Shown here piece by piece: positions 21,982-29,665 of a stretch of 30,224 nucleotides of DNA. The notes under the pieces are model-generated. The model worked only from the letters and a program-made list of their open reading frames with translations, ran no database searches and was not told the origin of the DNA. The stretch's first letter is position 1; each line of letters begins with the position of its first letter. Both the position numbers and the translations under genes were made by a program. Location: IMG/VR virus record IMGVR_UViG_3300042469_001036, positions 1-30,224 of that record, one strand, 5' to 3'. The DNA is from a virus.

Positions 21982-23541
21982 ATGGCAACCACAAATAATT
22001 GTCCATTTGATATTGCACCGTATACGCAATCACAGTTGATTACGACTCCGAACATTTTTAATTTGAATTATACTAATCAGGACTTTTGGTCCATGAAAAC
22101 ACGTTTGGTTGAATTTACCAGACAAAAGTTCAGTAATGATTTTGCTGATTTTGTAGAATCATCAATTGCTATCATGTTGATTGAAAACTGGTCATTTATT
22201 GCAGACACTTTAAGTTTTAAGATGGATCAGATTGCGAATGAAATATTTATTGATACAGTCACTGAGTTGGAGAATGCTTTTCGTCTTGCGAAGCTTGTTG
22301 GTTTTGAGCCACAGCCGCCGATTGCTGCAAGATCATTATGGACAGCCAGTTTAAATAATTCAATTTTATCTGACTGTGTAATTGCTACTCCTTTCAATAT
22401 TACTGTTAATGCTGGCGGAACAGCTATTACGGTTGAATTATTTCCAGCAGACTCAGATAATAATCCTATTTTTGATGATCAAATTGTTATTCCAGCAGGA
22501 AGTCTAGTTAACGCTAGTGTTGTTGGTCTGGAAGGTTCGACTCGTCGGATAAATACTGTGGGCAATGGCATAGTTGGTCAGACGATTACTTTGGCTGAAA
22601 GTCCTGTTATTTTTGATTCAATTAGAGTTTATGTTGATGGTGTTAAATGGCAACAAGTTCCATTTTTCACTGATTCTCAGCCTAGGCGTGAGTATAGAGT
22701 TGAATATGATTCGACCTATACTGCTTTTGTAATATTCGGTAATAATAGAGCGGGACTTATACCCAATCAGGGAAGTAATATTTTAATTGTATACCGTCAA
22801 GGTGGTGGTTCGGTTGGTAACATTGTCAGTGGAACCATTGAAAAACAAGCTATTGTCAATGTTCCCGGTATTCCTTATGGAATTCCCGTTTCATTTAGAA
22901 ATTACACTAAAGGTGAATTTGGTTATGATGGAGATACAATTGATGATATTAGAAATAAGTTACCAGCTTGGTCAAGATCACAAAACAGGGCAGTAACAGG
23001 CCTTGACTATAAAACTTTAACTGATCAATTTGCGACTCCATATCAAGGTCAAATTGGTAAAAGTACAGCTGTTCTTAGAAATCATGGTTGTTCTGGTAAT
23101 ATCATTGACATTTATATTTTAGCTAGGAATGGTGTTGATGGCCTTCAAGAAGCAAGTAGTGATCTTAAAGTTTCATTGGAAAATTATTTAAATAATGTAA
23201 AAATGATTACTGATTTTATTTGTATTAGAAATGGTTTTGTCGTAGCCGTAGATATTACTATTGATATAACAATGGATCGTTTGTACAAAAAATTTGAAGA
23301 AGAATTTAAAGTTAAAATACAAAGAAGGATAAATCAATTTTTTGCTATTTCTAACTGGGAATTTGGCGAACAATTAAAAGAAATTGATATTACGAAAGTT
23401 CTTTCTGATTTGAAGGAAATTACGAATATAGACATTACATTTACTACAGACGATCCAAATAATGGTGGAAATATTGTACTCGCAAGATTTTTTGAAATCA
23501 TTCGTCCAGATGTAACAACAATTGGGTTTACATTTGAATAA
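21982..23541 (+). CDS. Baseplate wedge protein J / gp6-like
   Basis: The 519-residue protein belongs to the baseplate J (T4 gp6) family, which forms the ring dimer linking wedges around the hub. The N-terminus shows the usual SIAIMLIENWSFIADTLSFKMDQIANEIFIDTVTE helix, then ENAFRLAKLVGFEPQPPIAAR (about 96-116). The middle is beta-rich, and TGLDYKTLTDQFA marks the junction to the C-terminal part, where 'K-S-T-A-V-L-R' and 'I-D-I-Y-I-L-A' strands are typical. It starts with a strong AAGGAG SD, directly after gp25. The pair gp25-gp6 followed by a gpI/gp7-like gene is the core wedge cluster of contractile tails. Confidence 0.87.
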   Translation: MATTNNCPFDIAPYTQSQLITTPNIFNLNYTNQDFWSMKTRLVEFTRQKFSNDFADFVESSIAIMLIENWSFIADTLSFKMDQIANEIFIDTVTELENAFRLAKLVGFEPQPPIAARSLWTASLNNSILSDCVIATPFNITVNAGGTAITVELFPADSDNNPIFDDQIVIPAGSLVNASVVGLEGSTRRINTVGNGIVGQTITLAESPVIFDSIRVYVDGVKWQQVPFFTDSQPRREYRVEYDSTYTAFVIFGNNRAGLIPNQGSNILIVYRQGGGSVGNIVSGTIEKQAIVNVPGIPYGIPVSFRNYTKGEFGYDGDTIDDIRNKLPAWSRSQNRAVTGLDYKTLTDQFATPYQGQIGKSTAVLRNHGCSGNIIDIYILARNGVDGLQEASSDLKVSLENYLNNVKMITDFICIRNGFVVAVDITIDITMDRLYKKFEEEFKVKIQRRINQFFAISNWEFGEQLKEIDITKVLSDLKEITNIDITFTTDDPNNGGNIVLARFFEIIRPDVTTIGFTFE

Positions 23542-23547
23542 GGAGTT

Positions 23548-26500
23548 GTGGTGCCAGTAGAATTAGATCAAAATCCGAAAATTACTGATGATGTAAGATT
23601 TTTACTGCAAACACCAGATGCAGATGGTTGTTTTTTAACATTTCCTTACAAAATTGATAATATCACAATTTATTATGTTGAAAGAAACTTTTCAAGTGGA
23701 AATCAAAATGAATATGCTGATAAAACTTATGATCCTAAAAAATTAGTTTTAGCGGAATCAGCAGAAGTTAACGCATGTTTAAATCCAACTTCTGAAAACA
23801 TATCAATAGCTAAAAAATTAAGATTAGATGCAGAACAAACTGTAACAAATAATTCTTTTTACTTTGATCAAGCCAATCCTGTAAAAATAGTAGGAATTCC
23901 AACCAATCCAGCTTGGTTGACAGGCAAGCAAATTACAGGAATTAGCACTACTAATCCATCAATTATTACCTCTCCTTCTCATGGTCTTAATACAGGAGAC
24001 AAGATTTTAATTTATGGTTCAAATTCTGTCCCTGCAATAGATGATGAATATGTAATAACCTACATATCAGCTAACACTTTCTCAATTCCTTTTAATCTTA
24101 ATGATATTTCATATACAGCAGGAACAAGTGGTATTTGGTTTACTCAACAACAAAATGTAGATAACATACTAACTCCAATTGTTATTGACAATAAAACTAC
24201 GATAGGAACATTCGAGTATATTTGGAGTCCTTTGGGTTGCAGAGAAGGAGATTATTTTATTTGTTGGACTTGGACGCCTTTAATTGGAGGGACAAGTTTA
24301 TCATCACATATAAGATTTTCTCTTGCTGGAAACACTCAAGTCACAACAAGTATACCAACACATTTTACTAATCCTGAAAAATATAAAACATTGCTTGAAA
24401 AGTATACGCCTGAAATGTTCAAGACAATGATTTCCGACAAAGATTTAACACCAATAGTTTTGAATAATTTCAATCAAGCAGTTGCGATGGGATTCACAAC
24501 TCTTGAAAATCTTGCCAATCAAATTGTTGACTTACAAGATGCTAATTCATTACACGAAGCTTTACTTCCATATCTTGCTAATTTATTTAACTTGAAATTA
24601 AAAACAGCAGATCCAACTAAATGGCGTGGTCAAATAAAACGTGCTATACCTTTATTTAAAACCAAAGGAACAAGGAAATCACTTGAAGAATCATTCTTTC
24701 AAGCTGGAATGAGACTCGTAAGTTATAAGCAACTTTGGCAAGTAATTTCAAAATACACTTGGCAAGAATCTTTTTTATACGAAAATTTAAGTTTTGATTT
24801 TATTTTAGAAAAAACACTGATAACTCCTTTGGATAATGATAATTTTGAACTTTACATTAGACCAGTCAATAGTGATTTTTACACAACATTAACATCTGAT
24901 TATGTAACATTTTCAACTGTTGATGGCGTAACAACAATGACATGGGTTGGAGACACTCTTCTTGTTGATCCAATTGTTTTGGTTGCTGGAGACATTATAA
25001 GAGTTTTATATCAGTATCAGACAATTCCTTCGCCAACAGAACAATCACTTGAAGATTACGTTCGACTTTTACCATTAATTGATAATAGAGATGAAGTAAA
25101 TCAAACCTATCCTCTTAAAAATTGGAATGTTCGTGGGATAGAGCCAGATGATGTTTTGTTCAACTTGATTATACCATCTAGACATCCTTATCATGATTTT
25201 ATTGTTTATGGTAAAGTAAGAACAGAATTTCCATATAGTGAAAATATTTACAATATGGAAGAATATAATGGCAGTATTCGCAATTCCAAAGCACCATGTG
25301 ATATTGATAAAAACTTTGTCGATACATGTTTTTCTTGCATTAGTAGCAGTTATAACATTGATGTCGAAATAGAAAACATATCAGATGATAGAATTAGAGA
25401 GTTTCATGAAGTTATAAGGGAATTTGTTCCATTTCATGCTGTCCTAAACACAGTTAGGTTTTATGGAGGTCTACAAGAGTTTATTACATCACCAATTGAA
25501 AATATTGAAGTTTTAATTAAACATAGTATTAATCAATATTGTATTTCAGGTGAAGGACAAGTGTACTTTAATAGAACAATGAAGGGAAGCAATTTAAATA
25601 ATTTATCAAATAGCAATTGTGTTTTCAGAGATGAATTGGCGGATAAGACACAAATAGTTAATTCCGTTTCAGGAACTGCTTATAATAGCGACATTGTAGT
25701 TTATTGTCCTTCTGCCAAATTGACTAATCGTGGAATGAGAAATGATGGGAGCGCCATCATGGAAATTCTTAGCGGATCATATATTGGATCATATCTTATC
25801 GATAGAGTAGAAGACAATATCGTACATTTTACAACATCGCCAACTGAACCTATTGATGAGTGTAATAATTTATTTGCATATGATGGAACACAAAGCACTT
25901 GCTCTTTTGCTTTTAGGATTATCAATCCTGTAATTGATAATTTTAATTATGGTTCGCTTTGTGAAATTTATCAAGATGATTATGTTGTTTTTACAGATTC
26001 AGATAAAGATTTTGCCGATCTTGGCGTTGAGTCACAATTTGATGTTAATCAGGGAACATCAGTTTCGGCGTGGGAGATTCAAATACCAGCTTATAGTATG
26101 ACTAATTATACTATTTTGAATATTGATCCAAATGGTAAATTAATTTTATCATATGATGGTACAATGCCAACATCTTCTGTTAGTGGTTTAACTTATACAA
26201 TTTATAATGGATTGACAGCAGTGGCTACGGGAACAATTGGTGTTTTAACTGTTACAAACAGAGGAAGAACAATTGTAAATAATCCAGATTTATTGCCAAT
26301 TAGTAGTATGATCAGAGGGTCAAATTTTTATCAGAAAATTTCTTCAGTTGATTATCAAATTACAAGTCTTGTAACTGGAACAGATGATCAGTTTTATATT
26401 TCTGGTTATATTGGCGGCACAATTGTTGGAACAAATTTATTGGTAAATCAAAGACTTATTGAAGATGTTGTTGGCTACATGACACATCGTGGATTAAATG

Positions 26501-26997
26501 TTGAAATTTCTGGTGTTGATTACGAAACAAATTTTGGAATTCAAAACGGTGCCAATACTATACTACCTTATACAGATCCAATCATAAATAATTTTAAAGA
26601 AAATTATATTGTTCAGGTGAATGGTGAAGATTATTGGATTGCAGATATTGATGGAAATGATCCTATTGGCAGCACAACAATTAAACTATATGGTAGAGAT
26701 TCTTATTGGACAACATATTCTAATGGCGGAACGCCTGCTACTGTAAGCATATATAAATATGAAAGTAAAGGTGCTACTATTAAAGGGCCATATCCAAATC
26801 AGCCAGAACATACTTTTGAAAATATAAATAGGAACGGAAGTCCTTTTGTTACTGGAACAGAAGAATCATTGGATACAGTGGTTACATCGTTGTCTAATAA
26901 AAATGATTCTATGCTAAATGAATTAATTAAACACAACGAGGTGATATCTTATAGAATTGAATATTCAAATGGATCGAAAGAAGAAGGAAAAATATGA
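23548..26997 (+). CDS. Large wedge protein with gpI-like domain and FCCH-like module (gp7-like)
   Basis: The 1,149-residue protein follows gp6 and contains a tail protein I-like helical domain (about 272-420). Its LEALLPYLANLF-type motif, here NSLHEALLPYLANLFNLK, is followed by RAIPLFKTKGTRKSLEES. That module is shared by P2 gpI and T4 gp7 and clamps gp6 in the wedge. Before it lies an E1 FCCH-like beta domain (about 127-198); after it comes a long beta-rich region (about 650-1100) of unknown fold, perhaps an arm or fibre dock. Start codon choice: GTG 23548 is two bases after the AGGAG SD at 23541-23545, while a second GTG at 23551 is five bases away and better spaced; the difference is one residue. 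The stop overlaps the next ATG in ATGA, implying translational coupling. Confidence 0.75.
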   Translation: MVPVELDQNPKITDDVRFLLQTPDADGCFLTFPYKIDNITIYYVERNFSSGNQNEYADKTYDPKKLVLAESAEVNACLNPTSENISIAKKLRLDAEQTVTNNSFYFDQANPVKIVGIPTNPAWLTGKQITGISTTNPSIITSPSHGLNTGDKILIYGSNSVPAIDDEYVITYISANTFSIPFNLNDISYTAGTSGIWFTQQQNVDNILTPIVIDNKTTIGTFEYIWSPLGCREGDYFICWTWTPLIGGTSLSSHIRFSLAGNTQVTTSIPTHFTNPEKYKTLLEKYTPEMFKTMISDKDLTPIVLNNFNQAVAMGFTTLENLANQIVDLQDANSLHEALLPYLANLFNLKLKTADPTKWRGQIKRAIPLFKTKGTRKSLEESFFQAGMRLVSYKQLWQVISKYTWQESFLYENLSFDFILEKTLITPLDNDNFELYIRPVNSDFYTTLTSDYVTFSTVDGVTTMTWVGDTLLVDPIVLVAGDIIRVLYQYQTIPSPTEQSLEDYVRLLPLIDNRDEVNQTYPLKNWNVRGIEPDDVLFNLIIPSRHPYHDFIVYGKVRTEFPYSENIYNMEEYNGSIRNSKAPCDIDKNFVDTCFSCISSSYNIDVEIENISDDRIREFHEVIREFVPFHAVLNTVRFYGGLQEFITSPIENIEVLIKHSINQYCISGEGQVYFNRTMKGSNLNNLSNSNCVFRDELADKTQIVNSVSGTAYNSDIVVYCPSAKLTNRGMRNDGSAIMEILSGSYIGSYLIDRVEDNIVHFTTSPTEPIDECNNLFAYDGTQSTCSFAFRIINPVIDNFNYGSLCEIYQDDYVVFTDSDKDFADLGVESQFDVNQGTSVSAWEIQIPAYSMTNYTILNIDPNGKLILSYDGTMPTSSVSGLTYTIYNGLTAVATGTIGVLTVTNRGRTIVNNPDLLPISSMIRGSNFYQKISSVDYQITSLVTGTDDQFYISGYIGGTIVGTNLLVNQRLIEDVVGYMTHRGLNVEISGVDYETNFGIQNGANTILPYTDPIINNFKENYIVQVNGEDYWIADIDGNDPIGSTTIKLYGRDSYWTTYSNGGTPATVSIYKYESKGATIKGPYPNQPEHTFENINRNGSPFVTGTEESLDTVVTSLSNKNDSMLNELIKHNEVISYRIEYSNGSKEEGKI

Positions 26998-27476
26998 CAG
27001 ACATCAGTACTAAAATTAAAACCCGTGGTGATGTTCAAATGATCATCAACTATACTTCGGGAGAACAAAAAATCATTGAGTTTAAAAATACCGTTTTAGT
27101 CGGTGGCCGTGAGGCTTTGGCTGCTTCTTTGGCAAACAAATTTACAGGTAACTACCAATATTACATTAATCGTATGATTTTTGGTACGGGAGGCACTGCT
27201 GGCGGCAATCTTAAATATGTTAATGCCAGTAGAAATGGTTTGTTTTCAGGATCTCCAGTTTCAGTAAAGCCAGTAATTTCGGCTCTAGATCCTGAGATTC
27301 CTTCTCAAGTTACTTTAACATCAGTACTTACAACTAGCGATGCTGTTGGAGAAACTTTGAATGAAATGGCCTTACAAATGGCCAATGGTGATCTTTACAG
27401 CATGGTTTCTTTTCCAGATTTGACCAAAACGAGTGAAATGAGCATTATTTGGAATTGGACTTTGAGTTTTATTTAA
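26994..27476 (+). CDS. Putative tail/baseplate structural protein
   Basis: This 160-residue protein has a beta strand MIINYTSGEQKIIEFKNTVLVGG, a helix REALAASLANKF, and strands around YINRMIFGTGGT. It ends in the well-ordered LNEMALQMANGDLYSMVSFPDLTKTSEMSIIWNWTLSFI. The pattern of N-x-V-L-x-G-G-R-E-A-L-A followed by F-G-x-G-G-T and a Trp-rich final strand looks like a family recurring after the wedge genes in large phages. I cannot give it a T4 name. The ATG overlaps the previous stop by four bases (ATGA), with AAGGA upstream, so its output is tied to the gp7-like protein. It probably joins the baseplate periphery or fibre attachment. A gp8-like or collar role is possible but not shown. Confidence 0.6.
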   Translation: MTDISTKIKTRGDVQMIINYTSGEQKIIEFKNTVLVGGREALAASLANKFTGNYQYYINRMIFGTGGTAGGNLKYVNASRNGLFSGSPVSVKPVISALDPEIPSQVTLTSVLTTSDAVGETLNEMALQMANGDLYSMVSFPDLTKTSEMSIIWNWTLSFI

Positions 27477-27493
27477 ATAATTGAGGAGAAAAA

Positions 27494-28330
27494 ATGCCGG
27501 ACCTTAATAGCCTTCCAGTTCCACAATATCAAAGCAATCAGCCTTATCATTGGGAATATGACAATCTGCCTTTAAAGACACTGGCAGATCGTGATGAATT
27601 GATTAATGGTGTAGTTAATGTACACCAAGAAATTCTTAGAAATTGTTCAGGTACTGTTGGCACACTTGCCAATAGATTAAATCAATCAATTCAAGAAGAT
27701 GGCAATTTAAGTTCTGTTGCTGTTGACGAATCTTTACATAATATTGCTGAACATACAGATGGAGCAAAAACAATCAGTGCAGGCGATTTATTGACCTATC
27801 AGGAGCTTGGATACCCTTTGATATCCAATCCTGTTCCTTTTGTCAGAATGCTTGAAGCTGAAAGAAATAAGCTGGCCATTATTGCCGATGAATCAACCAA
27901 ATTAACCATTGATGTTAACACACCATCGTTGATTCTTACATTTGGTGATGGATCAATTGATTCGTTGAATCTTATTGAATCAAGTTCAATACAATGGACA
28001 TTTGAAGCGCCAAATTCTGTAAAGCCAGAAATAAAGTTTTCTTTAGAATATGCACATAGACATTATTATGATCTTGAACCCATTACTAGTAATTATTTAA
28101 ACTATTCTGTTACAGGGGCATCAACTCCTTACATCGAAGACAGTCTTCGTGTTTTCATTAATGGCATTAGAATTAATTCTGAATATGATGTTTATGTTCC
28201 TAACCAACAAGTAACTGTATGGACGGCAAACAAGTTTACTCCTAATCATTTATTAGGTACATTTGCTTTATCAACAGCAATTAGTTACAATGACATAATT
28301 AGGATTGATTTTGATGTCAGTGTCACATGA
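27494..28330 (+). CDS. Putative tail structural protein (fibre or baseplate accessory)
   Basis: The 278-residue protein opens with a conserved-looking segment. PYHWEYDNLPLKTLADRDELINGVV (17-41) is followed by GTVGTLANRLNQSIQEDGNL (53-72), resembling N-terminal attachment domains of phage tail proteins as I recall them. Beta-rich segments follow, including SLILTFGDGSIDSLNL and a final SLRVFINGIRINSEYDVYV sandwich-like part. Such a layout (short attachment head, strand-rich body) suits a trimeric fibre or connector, though at this length it is no long fibre. No enzymatic motif is visible. The SD GAGGAG is strong. It closes the tail block; the next gene is enzymatic. The function is inferred from position. 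Confidence 0.58.
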   Translation: MPDLNSLPVPQYQSNQPYHWEYDNLPLKTLADRDELINGVVNVHQEILRNCSGTVGTLANRLNQSIQEDGNLSSVAVDESLHNIAEHTDGAKTISAGDLLTYQELGYPLISNPVPFVRMLEAERNKLAIIADESTKLTIDVNTPSLILTFGDGSIDSLNLIESSSIQWTFEAPNSVKPEIKFSLEYAHRHYYDLEPITSNYLNYSVTGASTPYIEDSLRVFINGIRINSEYDVYVPNQQVTVWTANKFTPNHLLGTFALSTAISYNDIIRIDFDVSVT

Positions 28331-28339
28331 GGATAAAAA

Positions 28340-29062
28340 ATGAGTAAATTTTTGAACTGGATCAAAAATAAAGATGCCATTCTTTACGAGTCCATTTCTC
28401 AAGATGAATTCGGCACTGAAAATAATGAAGGAAAATTAGAACTAGTTGTTTTAATTGGTCCTCCTGCAATTGGTAAAAGCACTTATATTGCTCAAAAATT
28501 TGCGCCTCAAAATGTATTTGTCGTTAATAGAGATGATATTGTCAATGAAGTATCATCTTCTATGAGCATGACATATGATGATATGTTTGCTTATCCTCCG
28601 CCAGATGCATCTTTAAATGCTTCTGTACAAGGGATGGAGCAATATGGTGTTGTTAAAGAGGCTCCCAAATACATGAGATGGACAAAATATGTTTATGATA
28701 AAATTCAAAATGCCAATGATAGAATCAATGAAATTCTGAAGCAAAAATTCAAAGAAGCGATTGATTCTGGCAAGAATGTAGTTGTTGACATGACAAATAT
28801 GACATATGATTCTAGAAAAAATTGTTTAAATTATGTAAAAAATAAAGATTATTTCAAAAGAGCGGTTGTTTTTACGATGCAAGATTCTGATTTAACAACA
28901 TTATTTAATCGAATGAGATCTCGTAGTGAAAAAATAAAATCACAAGGCGGTAGTAAAACGATTGGCGAAGATATTGTCAACAGGATGATTTCTAGTTTTC
29001 AAAAGGTAAATCCAGATGAGGGATTTGATAAAGTTGACACAATAAATAGTTTTTCAATTTAA
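28340..29062 (+). CDS. P-loop kinase of the T4 polynucleotide kinase (5'-kinase) type
   Basis: The 240-residue protein has Walker A GPPAIGKST (40-48), then VFVVNRDDI (59-67), which matches the N-R-D-D of the T4 Pnk kinase domain and carries the general-base aspartate. VVVDMTNMTYDSRK (147-160) parallels the D-x-N-L-x-x-x-R-R strand, and an R-x-R-S lid (191-195) precedes a GEDIVNRMISSF helix (209-220). T4 Pnk phosphorylates 5'-OH RNA ends and has a second HAD phosphatase domain; here that domain is absent. An insert of about 50 residues (70-120) and a 30-residue N-terminal extension are added. The SD GAGGA overlaps the previous stop. Substrate could be RNA, DNA or a small molecule, since this AAA_33 fold is used widely. 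Confidence 0.75.
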   Translation: MSKFLNWIKNKDAILYESISQDEFGTENNEGKLELVVLIGPPAIGKSTYIAQKFAPQNVFVVNRDDIVNEVSSSMSMTYDDMFAYPPPDASLNASVQGMEQYGVVKEAPKYMRWTKYVYDKIQNANDRINEILKQKFKEAIDSGKNVVVDMTNMTYDSRKNCLNYVKNKDYFKRAVVFTMQDSDLTTLFNRMRSRSEKIKSQGGSKTIGEDIVNRMISSFQKVNPDEGFDKVDTINSFSI

Positions 29063-29072
29063 TAATTTGAAT

Positions 29073-29115
29073 ATGAAGAATCGTTTCTCTTATTATTTTA
29101 AGAGAGGTGCTTCAT
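29073..29115 (+). promoter_or_regulatory. Stem-loop enclosing the ribosome-binding site of the downstream glycosyltransferase
   Basis: Two stacked stems form across the gap after 29062. The outer one is ATGAAG (29073-29078) with CTTCAT (29110-29115). The inner one is an 11-bp stem, 29082-29092 with 29099-29109, that includes three G-U pairs and a six-base loop. Three bases, AAT/T-rich, bulge between them. The only good SD in the gap, GAGGTG at 29104-29109, is fully inside the stem. No T-run follows, so it is not a terminator. Confidence 0.75.
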
Positions 29116-29116
29116 C

Positions 29117-29653
29117 ATTAAGAGTTTTACATTAAAATCTTTAAAAACATGCTTTGTGATTCTTGCGCCTGAAAATGCATTGAATATGATTAAAGTTACA
29201 ATTAATTCTATTAATTATCACTATCCTAATATAAGTCATATATGCGTGACAGATTCATCTGCCAGCAAAGAAGAAATACTAGAAATTAAAAAACATTGTC
29301 CGACATACAAAGGCAAAGAAACAATTACATCGCTAATTAATGTTGGGATGCGTCATGCGCCATTGGATTGGGTTTTTTTAATTTTTGCTGGTACTAATGT
29401 TCGTCCAAGACTCGATGAGAAGTTTAGTTTTTATGTTGGCAGCGAAAAAGATATTTTGTTTCCTGTGGCAGAAAAAAAACATAACTTTATAGAAGCAACC
29501 TTGAATGGTTTGTTTATGAATAAAAAAACATTCAAGGAAATTGGAGAAATCGCAGACGAAGGTAAATTAGAATTAATTAAAGCTGAATGGGCCATGAATG
29601 CGATTGAATATGGCTGTAAATTCAGAGCTATTGTTGGAAGCAAGATGTGTTAA
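29117..29653 (+). CDS. GT2-like glycosyltransferase fragment or small glycosyltransferase
   Basis: The protein starts with a Rossmann-like strand TCFVILAPENA, then a helix NMIKVTINSINYHYPN and a strand HICVTDSS. It continues with INVGMRHAPLDWVFLIFAGTNVRPR, where a GT2 glycosyltransferase would have its D-x-D; here the acidic pair is missing (FAGTN). A standard start would be GTG 29156, but this cuts the first strand and lacks an SD. The frame is open back to 29102 with no ATG, GTG or TTG. ATT at 29117 is about seven bases after the GAGGTG SD, so I place the start there (178 residues) with limited confidence; ATC 29114 is also possible. At about 180 residues it is shorter than usual GT2 domains. 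It may modify virion or envelope sugars, or be a degenerate binding protein. Confidence 0.5.
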   Translation: MKSFTLKSLKTCFVILAPENALNMIKVTINSINYHYPNISHICVTDSSASKEEILEIKKHCPTYKGKETITSLINVGMRHAPLDWVFLIFAGTNVRPRLDEKFSFYVGSEKDILFPVAEKKHNFIEATLNGLFMNKKTFKEIGEIADEGKLELIKAEWAMNAIEYGCKFRAIVGSKMC

Positions 29654-29665
29654 TTGGAGAATAAA

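Noticed and set aside
26752-26830. TATAAATA octamers at 26752 and 26823 inside the gp7-like gene
   Set aside because: In DNA this AT-rich several such octamers are expected by chance over 30 kb, and these lie within coding sequence without other promoter signs.
29073-29135. 20-codon ORF starting at the left arm of the hairpin
   Set aside because: No SD upstream and no recognisable peptide; the base pattern is better explained by the stem-loop. A leader peptide is not excluded.
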